Assembly: GCF_037975245.1 (NCBI RefSeq) | Contig: NC_092564.1 | Coordinates: 19,728,484 to 19,792,483, forward strand | From: Apostichopus japonicus | Taxonomy: Eukaryota > Echinodermata > Holothuroidea > Aspidochirotida > Stichopodidae | Length of the DNA: 64,000 bases | Direction: 5' to 3' | Part shown: in pieces, positions 1 to 12,700 of the stretch | Layout: each line of letters begins with the position of its first letter | How positions within the stretch are numbered: position 1 is the stretch's first letter | The notes under the pieces: generated by a model | Seen by the model: only the letters and a program-made list of their open reading frames with translations | Databases searched by the model: none | What the model was told of the DNA's origin: nothing | Program-made: the position numbers and the translations under genes

Positions 1-2827
1 AATGTCACGAAGGCTTCCCAACCGGCAGTTTCCGCTGTCGTGAACTCCTTAATGTTGTAACCTAAGGTTTCCATCGACTACTTAGATCTTGTGCTGAGGT
101 CGTAAAGTCCACCGGACTAAATATAAATACGACGATCACCTGAGAGGTTATTGGTCTTTATTATGGAACGCCAAATGGAGAACAACCGGTGTAATGCTAA
201 ATCCTGTTTCCTTCATCTAACACTAAAAGCATTGCAGATATGCCTTTTTAAGCTATACCCAAAAATAATATGTTTACGTGGTTTACCACGGCTGTTAATA
301 AGCGTGTAAGTCAAGATACAAAATCCTCATATAGCTTTTTAAATAAATCTGTAAACCTTAACTTACATTTGGATTTAGAAGTAGAGTCAGCTTATCGCCC
401 CTGATTGTATAAGATTTGGGGCTTTGAAGAATTTATTCAAGTTGAAGCCGTTCATTTAAAGTTTTATAAGCAAATTCTTCATTTGCAAAAGTATGCGCGG
501 AACTTCATGGCCTATGGTGAATTACGGAGGAACAAACTAAATAATTGAGACACAAGTGATTCATATTTATTGATTAGAGTTGTGAACAGTTCTGACCATA
601 AAGCGTCTCATATGGTTTACATGTTTCTTAGAAACCTTCACGATGAAAAACATATGTAATTCACCTTGAATAGTTAAAGTTAAATCATTTTCATAAAGCT
701 GTAATTTGGCACATTTGGAATACCCTGATCAGTGACCATTTCAATTGAAACTCAGTGTATGCTTGTAGTGTACTATGAAACTTTGAGATAACACAATCGT
801 CTTACCCGGGGAAATTGTCCCCAAATAGAACATCTCTATTTAGGTCTGGTTGACCCGCTTTTGGACACCCATAAGTACCTCCATCTGATAGTAACTCTGA
901 GCTTCGTTGAACATATCATTGAAGTCTACTGCTGGCATTTTGCGACAATTTATCGGAATACCTAACTGCATGGACATCAATGAGTTCAATAGTTTATGGA
1001 ATAATAACTCAGATGAGTCAAATAACTCAGATATGTTGTTTAGAGAATATGATTTCGAAATAATATCATTAGTGCAAACAATGAGAAACTAAATTCAAAA
1101 TAAATTTTGCTAATAATAACAAATTGCAAATTCGTTGTTTCTTATTAAATATTAAATGGCATAGGCTCTAGTAAAACAAAAACGAAAATTACTAGTATTT
1201 TAAAATGGGCAAAAACCGGAATCTTGTCTTTAAATTTCATAAAAATTCATTAAACATACTTCGAGACAATGATTTTTGGACTGATTTCGAGTATCTTTTT
1301 GTATGCATATATAGTAGTCATTATGTTGCTCCAATCCTTCAGCACGCAGGTTTACAGTGTGATAATAACCGAAAAAGACAATATGCATTCTTTGGTACCA
1401 TGGCACCACCAAAGCTGTTTGGTTTTATTGCGTCACTTTATAGTCCCATTAAGTTTGATAAGCATGGCACCAACAGGCACTTGTGTTAGTCACACCACTT
1501 GATGCTTGGTGACTAATGAGCCCCAATATGAGAGGAACAGTGTACATAGCAATTAATTATATGATTTCCCCATCATGGTGCACGCTAAACTGAACTAGTG
1601 ACAGTTGGGGCGGGGGCAGGTGGAACAAGCCTGATCGAGCTCCTGCAGATTAGCAAAATAATAAGCTGAACTGGGTTATATTAGTAGAACCAACGATGGC
1701 ATGCATTAGCTCGTCATAGCATTTTCTGATCTCTCTCTGTGTTCTCGTATCAGATAATCACAATCGCCGGTAATTATTTACACACGTACGTTCTAGAATA
1801 ACGGTCCGAAAAGAATGGAGCGCGACCATAGACTTGGCCACAGGGTGTGTGTGTGGGGGGGGGGTCAATTCTCCCTCCTCCCACCATAATTGGCTTGAAT
1901 CTTCAATAGTTGGAAAATCAGTAGTCAAAAACATGGCAGTGGAAAATGTTATGTATCCAACATATCTTAAAATAATTTAAGCTGATTGAACTCTGATCGA
2001 ACAGGATAATTCTGATTTCTGAGTCAATAATATTTCGCTATTTGTAATATTCCAAAATTTTAGGCTTACATTATTACAAGATTTTATCTTGTTTCAATCA
2101 TAGGAGTTCAATCAATCTTGTTTTTAACTCCTTGTACAACCCATAACAAAGTTGATAATACTATACTAACTAACTCATCTCTGTATCTCTTGTCACACAA
2201 ATTTCCGTATATGTGGCATTTTTACTGACATAGCGCCATCACTTCGGGAACATTTTTTTTAAGTCAAATCTGCAACTGCAGCTGTACATACCACTGGATC
2301 AGTGGTATATACATACCATACGCATATATATACGCATATACAACTAGCCTGTATATGGCATAATTCAGTAGCATACTGGGTTCCTCCAAGATTAAAGTAA
2401 CTTTTCCGTTGCGAAGGAGAACGCGTCCTTCGTGATTCAAGATGTTTTATACTTCTGCATTTCGCTAACGAAAAGGACAAACCGGATCCCAACTGATATT
2501 GTCAGTCAGTATCACAGTCAGTTTAGAGCAATGTCGCCAATGCAAAATATTGATTATTTCCAGATTTAGCAATTGACAGGGCCTAACAGTAACACAAACA
2601 TGAACTTCGGGCCTAACGAGACACGTCTCGCCTAGCCATGTTACATGCTATTTAGGCCATCTATTCAGCCTAGGAACTAACTTAGTTTTTACTGGTTACC
2701 AATTGCCAATCTAGGCCTAGGCTAAATCATTCATAAAGTAATGGGAAAATTATAACTTTCGATGAAATAGTTTGCACTGAACAACAGCAATGTATTTGTT
2801 TTGCTAGCCTATGCCTAGGGTGTTAGT
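1..2827. other. No gene supported
   Basis: Only short ORFs below 100 codons occur, without recognisable domains, consistent splice sites or codon bias. The stretch is AT-rich. Around 2.59-2.81 kb the palindromic words TAGGCCTA and GCCTAGGC recur, a composition that also appears near 3.75, 28.3-28.5 and 50.35 kb. A G run lies near 1856. Confidence 0.5.
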
Positions 2828-3712
2828 ACTAAAACGAATGACAATTGCGTTACACATAATGAATGACAATATGTTGTACACACTAAAAAATTGCGTTGAC
2901 TAAAACGAATGACAGTGAATGACAGAGCAGACATTTGCTTCAACCGGATATCACAGTTCAGACTTCGAGGGTATATTAAAGCCACGCAAACCGAGTGGAC
3001 GCGAAGTGCGTGGCTTACAGATCTAGTATAGTACGGACAAGATACAAACGCACCTTATAGTAAGCGAAATTGTAAGTCTGATTTTAAAAAGTAAATTTAA
3101 CGTTATTTTTCTGATATTAATTGTTAGAAACTATATTCTTAAAACGGCTAAAAATTTCAGGAAGAGTCCTTATATTGGACATTTCTATGAAAATAATTTT
3201 TTTTTTTTTATAGGGGGGTGCAAAAGGGACTGGAAAAGGGCCAGTTATGGAGCTACTCTGTAACAGTGGCATAGGGAAGGGAGGGGGGCAAGGGGGCGCC
3301 CCCCTGGCAAAAATTTCCCCCCAAAAAATCGGGGTTAAAATCGCAAAAATCCGAGTTGACATTTTGCTACTGTGACAGGTGTTGTTGGAAATTCTTGAGC
3401 AAGATGTTTGACTTGCCCTGTGGGATTTTACCCCCTAAACTTAGGGAATTGAACCTAGGGAATTGAAAAAAATTGTTACTGTAAAAAAATTATTGTTCTT
3501 ATTCTTATTCCGCCCCTTGCAACCACGTAATATATGATTTTCCTCAAATCATTTTTGCGCAGAATACCAAAAACCCTTTACTCCACTCCGTTAATCATTC
3601 TATCTCTTCTCACCACCGTCCTTCATTGTTAGTCGTTGTCATTCGGTGTCATTCGCGAATGATAATTAACCCTGTACAAAGTCAATTGTCATATGCTGTC
3701 ATTCGTTTTAGT
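2828..3712. mobile_element. Non-autonomous element with inverted terminal repeats
   Basis: A 15-bp word, ACTAAAACGAATGAC, at 2828-2842 and again at 2899-2913 is perfectly inverted at 3698-3712; the second copy matches over 17 bp. Shorter TGTCATTCG copies lie near 3640-3660. The interior holds a T run, G/C-rich patches (3213-3310) and no coding capacity. No convincing target-site duplication was seen, so the superfamily is unknown. A nested G/C-rich insertion is possible. Confidence 0.5.
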
Positions 3713-4700
3713 TTGTCTTTATGCCTACATGTAGCACTCTAACTAAGTTAGGCCTAGATACCAAGACTAACATGGTCAGCAATTTTGTTTTCATTGGATG
3801 GCAATGAGAAAATTCTAGCATTACTCTGCGGATTCATTGAGGAAGCACTGAGAGGGGGATGTCATCACTGATTATCACTGAAATATACATGGCATAAATG
3901 TCATGTAAGTTATGTATTTAAATCAGTATGGATCAGAGTTTTCATCTAGTGGATCAAATATTCTGTTATGTAGTTGCCATGCCTGTTTGTTAGTAAACCT
4001 AGAAACTTGCAGTATACTTGCCTAACTTCTCTCCCACATGAAATTACTTACCCATAGCAGATGAATATACGAGATGATAGATTCATATTGAAACGACATA
4101 CAGTCCATAGGTGTAACAGTTGATCAGAATCGAACGATCAACCATAATGGGATCAAATAAGTATTTTGGAGTAATAATTTCAGTTACTGATAGTTCTTTT
4201 GAATGAAGTTATATATCCCAATCTGCTTAATGTTTAAGTAAAGAACGTGAGCTTCTTTGACATGGTTTAAAATATCTAGCAAAATTACCATATTCTTGAT
4301 TTTTGACCTTCTGCCATCAGGATTGCCAGAGTTAAAGGAGTAACCTAATTTGAAATTACTTTGTTCTTAATGCACAGCATTTTACTATTATTATTATTAT
4401 TATTATTTTTATGATTATTATTATTTGTGATATCAACTTAGTTAACAAACATCAATTATTTGTCTTAATCTACAGACATTGATCTTACCAGAGACACATT
4501 ACAGAGGGCGACATCACACAAGCTGAACTGATAAACAGCGTGAACATCTCAGCATTTAACCAATTCCTTGTCTATTGATCTAAGTCTTTCATGAGGTTTA
4601 TGCATTGACTGTGTTAGCTGATGAATCCCTAAAGTTTTGCAGCAATAACTATGGGAAACTTTGACGTCTTTCAACGGAGGTCAGTCTGTCGCTATGCAAG
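3713..4700. other. Upstream region of the ENTREP-like gene
   Basis: No coding exon is supported. It contains an ATT trinucleotide repeat at about 4384-4420. A pyrimidine-rich acceptor-like site ending in ACAG lies near 4474, which could open the exon that contains the start codon at 4701. The transcription start is not identified. Confidence 0.35.
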
Positions 4701-4877
4701 ATGAAGAGAGGGCGGGCTTTATGTTGTACTGATAACTTACTACTACTTCCCATCTCTGGTGCCTTTGTCATCGTCCTTGGTGTCCTCATCGTTGTCCTGT
4801 ACCTGGTGACACGTGGCCTTACGACCTCACTCCATTATGTTGAGGGCGCCATTCCAAACTACGTCTCTGCCATTGTC
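4701..4877 (+). CDS. ENTREP-like exon 1 (coding)
   Basis: 59 codons ending in phase 0 at a strong GTAAGT donor (4878). It encodes a short N-terminus with CC, the first membrane segment and the start of the second (residues 50-59). An earlier ATG at 4651 runs into a stop after 17 codons and is in another frame. Confidence 0.65.
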
Positions 4878-7800
4878 GTAAGTTTGCTAAATTAAGTTCA
4901 AATTACTATATATTTATTTATTTTTAAATAGCCTTTGAAAATTACATTTCATTACAAACTCCTTAGATGAATAAATATTATTAGTTTGCTTCAATTATTT
5001 CTTGTCCCTAGAGATAAAGTCATGTTCTTATGTCCATATGCATATGTGGGGGAAGGAGGGGGGGGTGTTAGTTGGTGCAGGAGGGAGGGCTCATATCTGA
5101 AAGTAATGGAGAGTGACCAACACTATCTGTCAATACCCAATGAAAGCTTTGATTAAAGAGGTCACTGAGCCATAGAAAGAAATTAAATATGTAAAAGAAG
5201 GGCTGAGTGTAGAATGCAAGGGTAGGGGGAAGGGGGTGTGAGATGACCATTTCATTGAAGGTACCCCAAATGTTCACTCTGTCTTAATGCAGACTGCAGC
5301 TGATATACAAAGGAAGGAGAACAAAGTAAGAAAACTGCACATCTACCTTGTGATTCTAGCTGCTACCAGCAAACTAAATATGATATTTGAGAGAAGAAAG
5401 AAATGCTTATTAAACCAAAAAAAATTAACGTATTACATAACATCACTTATTTCATGATTTCCCTCCTTAGCTGGTATTCTCAGGGATCTTCACGGCCTTG
5501 CTGTATTTTAGACCCATACGACCATTGGTAAGTGGAATTATACAAATGTCAAATCCAAGCTACAAGTTCCAGGAAATTGAGTGTGACTCATTGTGTGTTA
5601 GGTAGGGAAGTAGAGAAAATGTTCCGACTTCAGAAGTGCCATTAATTCTCAAATTAAGAAAAAAAAAATTGATAGATATGAGTAGATAAGACTTTAAGGA
5701 TCAAAATTCAAAACTTCAATTGGAAAACTTTAACAATTGTTGAAAAGAAGCCTTGAGAATAATTGAAGCTATGATGTGACCTTATCGCACAGAAATTCAA
5801 ATTCCCAATTTAGAAATGGATCTAGACCTGATAAACCCTGTGTTATGCCAACTGAGCTATCTAGCCCTCGCATGGTCGGTACCACTACCTATTGACCGCC
5901 TCAGCATTTATACTTAATGAGGTCACTGGTCTGAACCCCATTCTACAAACAATAACAAATGTTCTGAACTATTTGTAAAGATTAAATTAAGTTTTGGTTC
6001 TCAGTAGTCAACTTGGATATGTTCGAAGTGAGACAATAAGGTATAATACATTTATATTGCTTTGGGAGTCTTTGTGGGGGTAAAGGGGGGGGGGGGGGTT
6101 GGGGAGGGGATCAATTGATGAAATAATTTGCCATTGATGTTGGAGTCATATTTGTTGTTGATGGTTCAAGTTTGATTGCCTTCAACAGATTCTTGTGGCC
6201 TTCGTACTTGGTCTTTCTTGCATAGCTGTATGTCTGGTCCAAGTCGTTACTACTGCTGTAATCTCCCTGCCATTCATTGAAGGCCTCTCAGTGTGTATCT
6301 GGAGGCCGACGGACCAACAATGCCTGTGTTACAAGTTGACCAGCCAAAATAAAACTATTGTTACTGATGGTAAGATGTTTCTTTCTCCCTCTCCTTAATA
6401 AATTCAGGCAGTCTGTAATGTGAGTTTAATGGTCACATTTCTGGTTGAGGTAGCATAGCCAGCTGACCAAGAACTGGCCATATCATGTATGCATTCACTA
6501 TGCTATATTGCTATTAAAATATAAAATGGATGTGAGTGTCATATGTTATCTTTTGGGTTGAAGTCACAAGATCAGCAGACCTTTAATAGGACATAATCAT
6601 AAACTTTCTGCATCGCAAGTGCTATTGAAACTAAGCTATAAGTGGACATCTTCACTAAACTGTTATTCTTTGACCTATTTTTATTGTAGGGTAATTTGAC
6701 CTACTGCAGTCGTAGTTGTTTTAATAATCACCCCCAGTTTATGTTTAATAGCATTATGAAAGGTCAACTAAAATGATGTCTTCACTGGTTGAAGGCTACA
6801 TTTCAAATCCCTTAAAGACTGGGACAGAATTGTTATTCTTCCCACACACTGGTAGTGGACAACGAGCTAGCAGAACACATGCACATTGCACATGCACATT
6901 GTTGATTTTGGCAACGTTGATTGTTAGATATATGGTGGGATTAGGGTGCCATAACGTAAATCATAAAAATACAAGTGATGTCTTAAAACAAACCTTTAGT
7001 ATAGGCTATAGGCATCTACACTAATATGTAATAACCAGTGTGACAAGGTATAGGCTAGTCTTAAAGTTATAAATGTAACTATTAATGTAAGTTACTCCTA
7101 CTTTGGTACCATTCATGGCCTCCAGTATTGAGATCAGACGTCAGTTGCTAGCAGCTCTCTATATCTCATCAAGAAAGAGCACATACATAACTATTTGTTG
7201 AACTTAAGTATTGTTCTTGATGCTGTTATAAAGTAAGGCTCTTGAAAAACTTAAATGTCTTCCTGGCGGACAATGAAATTTCATAAACTGGAGGTTTCCT
7301 TGAGGAATCATGACTTGTCAGGCACGTCGTAGGTCGTAACTTGTGAGCATCTAAATAGAAAGTTTGGTGGTAATTCCATCATATTTTGGTATGGATTCAA
7401 GTCTGCAAGTACTACAAAATTTGCAACTCACAATGAATTTGCCACAATTCATATTGCCATATATTTCACCATAACCATTTTAGCATTTTCGGTTCTCCAA
7501 GTTATTTGTTTCCTTTCTCCTCTGTCCTGCAGGTTCGAATGCTCAATACTTCTTCGATGGGGCGACATCCTGTTATTCTGTAGAACACACCCTCAAGGAC
7601 TTCCTGTACATTTTCTGCGTCGTGTATGGGTTCGCCATCTTTGCTTGCCTCTTTACGACTCTGTTGACTATCCTCCTCTGGTGTCGATATCAAATCCCTG
7701 AGAATGAGGTCAGTTTTGAACCAAATCCTTCATTAATTATTTACAATTGTCCCATTGTAACACTATTGTGAAAACTAAGAGTCTAGTATCATTATATCAA

Positions 7801-10660
7801 GAAATGTTTGTTGTTCAAAAGACTAGCTGCATTCGTAAAGAAAAATAAATTAAGTCCATACAACCTGCGTATTGGACATTCTGCAAAGCCAGAAAATGAG
7901 GTTGAAAAATTACTCTTGTTCCACATCCATGTAGACAGACAGACTAGCTCTTCCATTTATATATCCCATTTGATATACTTACGTTCTTTTGTTTTTTCTT
8001 TCATCAGGAAAGGAAATTAACCGAAGAGAGGCCATCAGATGTAGAAGAAGTGGTTGCTGGTAAGGTGTTTATGTTTCATGACTTTGGAGATAGTGAACTG
8101 TTGTGGGAGGATGTACTCTAATATTTACTTGATGAGAACTGAATGGCACACAGGAAGATCAAAACCAGTTTGGTGAAATTAATTGGGAAAAAGTTTTGCC
8201 TACCTTCATTCACTCCTGGTATATCTATAACACTGATAGGGAGAGGGGTGGGAAAGGGGGTGGGAGAGGTAGAGGGGCACAAAATTGATCTCACAGGCCA
8301 CGGTGAAATTTTGTACCTCATCCATTTATTGTGTTGAAATATCCTATCACAACTAAGAAAGCCCTAGGCCTCTATGCAAACTCACCAAAGTATACATATT
8401 TTATGATTTTCCTTGTCATAAGGTTTTGTGGGCCACTCTTATAGGATTTTGGAAATCTTGAGGGCTGCAGAGAACTTTTCCTCAGGCCTGCACGATGCCC
8501 ACCGGCCACATTTTGTCCACCTGTGGCTTAGATGTACCCTCATTGAGTTTTTCCTCACATTAATCAATACACAAGCCACATTAATACAATTATCTGAAAA
8601 TTTGGTTGAAAGAGTTAGGAGAGATGAGTCACTGGTAGAGCCAATTGCAATGTTTATGGACATCTGCATGTTCATATATTTATCTGACTTATTGGATGGC
8701 AAATATTTTACAGTTTGTCTACTTTTTTGTAAGCAAATTTATAACCTTAGTGTTAGAAGTTTGCCTTCCAAATTTAGTAGGCCGACTCTCATTACAGATT
8801 GCTACATGGGTGGAAAAGCAATCTTTCTTGTTTTCAGAAGTTACAAACTGTAATATAAGAAACCTTTGGTACATAATGAAAAGTATTGCAACATACAAAA
8901 AGTTGTGATTGCCAATAAAATCCACTGTCTTTTTCACTCTTTATATACATTAAGGTTCAACTGGGGTAGAACATGTCACTGACCCTGAAAACCGAGAAAC
9001 ATCCAGAGGCCATCGAGAGGGACTTTCTGGTCAGCCCAGGGTGGAAGAGGTCACAAGGTCATCTTCCACCAATAGAAACAATGGACCGAGGAGAGCCGCA
9101 ACGGTACAGAGGTCATCCAGTATTAACGCAGCTTCCCAACCAAGTTCTGGCTCGCGGGTTACGAGGCACCACTCAGTGGCCACTGCAGACACATCACCAC
9201 CGGACAATACCAGACCGAGAAGGGAAGGTAACCATCAAGGAAGACAGAGGATGCCCCCTATCCTTATAAGAGGGGGGTATCTCCAGGGCCAACTAGATGG
9301 ACCCACCATCCCGGTCTACACCCTACAGGGATCGAACGAGGCGTACATATCGTTGACGGATCTTCCGTCTTTACAGATGCCGTCTTTGGACTCTGTACCT
9401 GCATTTATTCCAGAGCTGCCAGAACCCTTGCCAGATGAAGAACCTCCTCCTTACAGCCCTCAACCTGGCGGTTTCACTGGTGGTTTCACTGGTGAATTCC
9501 GCGAGGATGAGGCCCCGTCTGACCCGAGAGGAGAAGAGAGGAGCGATCCTCAGGGCGTCAATAACGATGAAGTCATTACCGTGGTAACTTCTCAGAGTGC
9601 AGAGGAGGGAACCCTGAATGCTGGTGCCATGGAGACGGAAGATACAGTCGGGCAGGTTCAACAGCCGGCTGAATCTCCACCCCAGTCTGGAGGCTCGTCT
9701 GTTACCGTAGAAACTGTTCACATGGATGATAGTTCTCGTACCAGAAGTGAACCGGTAAGAGGAAGCCCAGAAGAAGGAGAGACTCACAATGCTCTGAATA
9801 AGAGGAGGATCAAACCCATTCAGAGAAAATCCTCCAGAGAACAAAATATTGCCAATGTGGTCGGCGCAGGTGGCAGGAGAAACATGTCCATTGCCGAGCA
9901 GAATAAGGAGTCGGTTGGGACTTCCTCAGTACAGCCAAACTTAAGACATACAGAGAGAGGAGAAAATGTTACTGATGGAAGCCTCGAGCAGATGCCTGCA
10001 AGGAAACATGAACAAGGGCAGGAGGCTGCAAGGCCCGAGAATATCAAGAACGAAGATAGAACAGTCGCAAATCCAAGAGCTGGACCGTCGAAAAAGGGCT
10101 CCAAGAAAATGGGAGCCGGAAAACCAACGGAAAAAGAAGTCAGACCAAGAAATACACAGAGGAGGAGAATACCAGCCGTACCAGAAGGTGACCGCAAAGC
10201 TACGGGGGAGAAGAAAAAACGGATAAAAGAACAGGTCCTCTCTTCCGATAAGAATATTCGAGGCGGTAGGAATAAGCGCCATGCATCAGCTGGTGGTGAT
10301 GCCGCTTCCAGGAATCCATCACCCAAGAGGAAGACAACAAAAAACAAGCTCCACCTTGCCAGTGAAGTATCTGATAGCGAGCCGGAAATAACCGGCGATA
10401 GAAAATTGAGTCCAAACAAACATGGAAGCGGAGCCCGGCCGAAGACAAAAACAGAGAAAATCCCACAAAATGAGAGAAAGTCGGACAGGACTATGAAATC
10501 GGACAAGGTTTTAACAGGCTCCTCACACGAGAGCTTATCGGAAATGATCAGTTTGTTGCAATCGGTAAGGTCCAGTGAAGGGAAACCTGATATAAAAACA
10601 AAAAAGAGGCAAGGAAGATCACCATTAAATGACATAAATTTCCCTGACACAAAGTTGTAG
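4701..10660 (+). CDS. ENTREP/FAM189-like four-pass membrane protein, PPxY-containing (6 coding exons)
   Basis: Joined exons 4701-4877, 5471-5527, 6189-6369, 7533-7708, 8008-8059 and 8955-10660 stay in frame and give 782 residues. Hydrophobic segments are at about residues 13-35, 52-72, 79-102 and 162-188. The loop between the third and fourth has Cys114, Cys123, Cys125 and Cys142 and an N-glycosylation site at Asn132. A cytoplasmic tail follows with PPPY at 378-381, then a long Ser/Lys/Arg-rich region. Spacing of the segments, the SGI...RP turn after the second, the CxC loop and the SCxxV..TLKD stretch before the fourth resemble ENTREP (FAM189) proteins, endosomal adaptors that bind NEDD4/ITCH-type ubiquitin ligases through PPxY. 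TMEM255 proteins have a similar layout and are the main alternative. The tail is longer than in vertebrate members as I know them. Met 4701 is the first start after an in-frame stop at 4662. Confidence 0.7.
5471..5527 (+). CDS. ENTREP-like exon 2
   Basis: 19 codons between a CTCCTTAG acceptor and a GTAAGT donor, phase 0 on both sides. Encodes the rest of membrane segment 2 and the short loop with RPIRP. Confidence 0.7.
5795..5872 (-). repeat. tRNA-derived SINE head in intron 2
   Basis: On the minus strand a Pol III A box, TAGCTCAGTTGG, lies at 5859-5848, followed by a B-box-like GGTCTAGATCC at 5828-5818, with tRNA-like spacing. The flanking stems do not pair well, so this is a decayed SINE promoter rather than a tRNA gene. 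Confidence 0.5.
6189..6369 (+). CDS. ENTREP-like exon 3
   Basis: 181 bp, entered in phase 0 after CAACAG and left in phase 1 at a GTAAGA donor. Encodes the third membrane segment, then a loop with three cysteines and an N-K-T glycosylation site (residue 132), implying a lumenal or extracellular loop. Confidence 0.72.
7533..7708 (+). CDS. ENTREP-like exon 4
   Basis: 176 bp between CTGCAG and a GTCAGT donor, phase 1 to phase 0. Encodes the end of the Cys loop (SCYSV), a TLKD lead-in and the fourth membrane segment, ending in a charged cytoplasmic start. Confidence 0.72.
8008..8059 (+). CDS. ENTREP-like exon 5
   Basis: 52 bp after a pyrimidine-rich acceptor (TTTCATCAG), donor GTAAGG at 8060, phase 0 to 1. 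Encodes an acidic and basic juxtamembrane stretch of 17 residues. Confidence 0.6.
8955..10660 (+). CDS. ENTREP-like exon 6: long cytoplasmic tail
   Basis: 567 codons in one exon up to TAG at 10658-10660. An AAG acceptor precedes 8955; the open frame continues without stop. Codons are GC-richer than the flanks. The PPPY motif is encoded at 9443-9454; an acidic Pro-rich stretch comes before it. After about residue 450 the product becomes rich in Lys, Arg, Ser and Glu with several KRK clusters and predicted disorder. Long antisense ORFs over this exon are shadows of it. Confidence 0.75.
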
Positions 10661-12700
10661 TCTGATGTGATGTTATTGGTTAGTAATGTGGAGGGAGGGG
10701 AATTGGGCGCTATCTTATTGATCAGAATGTACATGGTCTCTCTCGCATAAGAAAGGACATTTTGATGACTTTAAAAGTATACCTTCAGTATATTTGCATA
10801 CCTCCCAAAATATTTTTGGACCTGGTTTCTAAAGCCTTGAATATGTTTTCCATATCTCCTTCCCTCCCTCCTCCTTTTTAAAAAAATATATTTTGTGTAT
10901 TTTCTTATCATCTGAATATCATTCTGTATGCCTTCTTATATACCTCCCAATTATTTATTCATTATTAGTTTATTTTTTTTTATGTACAAAACTTTTGCGG
11001 AACTTTAGTAACAAGAGGCTGAGATGATAGGGTTATTGTGATGTATAAACTACTGACATATGGCTACAGAAAGGGATTGAGCTAAACAGCTGTTGATCTG
11101 AAGAGAGGCTGTGTTCACTCTTTAATTTTCTTGTATTATTCATAAATCTTCATTTCCATTTGTTCTCTTCTTTTCTCTTTAGAATTCTCCACTATATGGG
11201 TTTCTAGTATAGAAGTAGCAAATATACCTTATTCCACAGATACTGTGCTTCTGTATTATATAAATCATGGTTGTATATGGTGCAGTGAAGTCCGCCAAAT
11301 ATTTTCTTCGGTGTCCTTTCCTGTTTTGGTCGGGTGTGGTGGTGGGAATATCATGACAGAAAAGTTAACTATAAAACATTTTGAAGTGTTTTAAAGCTCA
11401 TAAACCTTGATTTGTTATTACTATTTTTATTATATATATATATTTTTTTTTTGTCTTTTGAGGCTTTCTTGAAATTTAAAAGTACAATACTTAAGCACCT
11501 TGAATATCACCTTGAGACTTTTAAATTCTATTCATTCCATACGCTGCTTATATTTCTCTTGCTGTCAAAGTATTCGAATGATGTCTTTTAGATTCCTTCC
11601 ATAGTGCCTTCAATTAGCTATACTGTAGTAAAGCAATGGCTATTGACGTAATGATAACTGAAATTTCATATACCGTAATAATGCATCTGTATCTCTTTCA
11701 TTTTTACTTAGTAAATGTATGAAAAGCTTTCTTTATGATACTTGATTTATCATCTCATTATATTTTCTTTCTATCATAGAGTGCTTTAAAATAATGTACT
11801 CTGCAAATCATGCATGGTAATATTCGTTTATAGTCATTCCCTCTGTAACTTTAACAACCTCATTTTCATTGACGCTATTGACAAAAAGCAGTTTTAGTAC
11901 TACACTTCTTTTAAGTGATGATGTGTTAATGGGACTTTGAACTTCAAATCCCCAGAGACTCCTAGAGATATTAATCTCTGGAAACCACTATGGGATGTAA
12001 TGTGCTTCCCATTTAGCATATTAGCATCTTGAACGTATTTAATACTCGACAGTACTTAAATTAATATGTTGACATAGTAATTACTCAGAGAGGGTAAAGG
12101 GTAATATTTTCAGTGTAGCAGGTAGATCAGCCAGCAGCTCATAGAAGAATAGTCCTTGGAATTACTATGTCAGGCAGTTAGTGTAGTCAGGCAGTTAAAT
12201 ACTATCGGCATACATATGTACTACAGACTTTCAAAGATAATGTCCAATTCGAAGTTACAGATCTGCCACTAAAAAATTGTTGTACCAAAAGGCTTATGCC
12301 ATCGTTTTTCTAGAGTGATGCAAATAGCGTCACAAGTCGTTATCGCAGTATGTTATCGCAGAGGTGATCCCACAAAATGTTATTTTTTATCGCTACCTTG
12401 TTACACTTTGAGAACGCCCTAATTCTCCTGATTTTGAATCTCCGGATCTTTGGCGATGGAATTTGGAAAAATTTGTAAATGTCCCAATTTTTGGTTCCAA
12501 TGGATCAGGAATCTAAGCAGTCATGTTGGTGTATTTGTGTGTATGTATATGTATTAAGCCAGCTAGTGTGAACTCCATGAATTTTGAATCTGATTCATGC
12601 CCTATGTAATATGTTAGACTAATTGCCAATGGGATGTAGATGTGACCTATTGTCCTTAGAAATAATCATCCATGTTAATAAACTGGGCAGAGCATGTTAA
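10661..12700 (+). other. Probable long 3'UTR of the ENTREP-like gene
   Basis: AT-rich, no coding capacity. The first canonical AATAAA I see downstream of the stop is at 12677-12682, which would give a 3'UTR of about 2 kb; alternative weaker signals may be used earlier. Confidence 0.4.
12677..12682 (+). terminator. Candidate polyadenylation signal
   Basis: Canonical AATAAA about 2.0 kb after the ENTREP-like stop codon. No transcript evidence is available. Confidence 0.35.

Noticed and set aside
8428-8937. 141-codon plus-strand ORF and overlapping frames in ENTREP-like intron 5
   Set aside because: Several frames on both strands are open at once, no domain or splice-consistent boundaries; repeat-like texture, so not called as a gene.
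9371-10734. Long antisense ORFs (157, 304, 113, 88 codons) opposite the ENTREP-like last exon
   Set aside because: They are shadows of the open coding frame on the plus strand; no domains, and hydrophobic Phe/Leu-rich composition is the antisense of Lys/Glu-rich codons.
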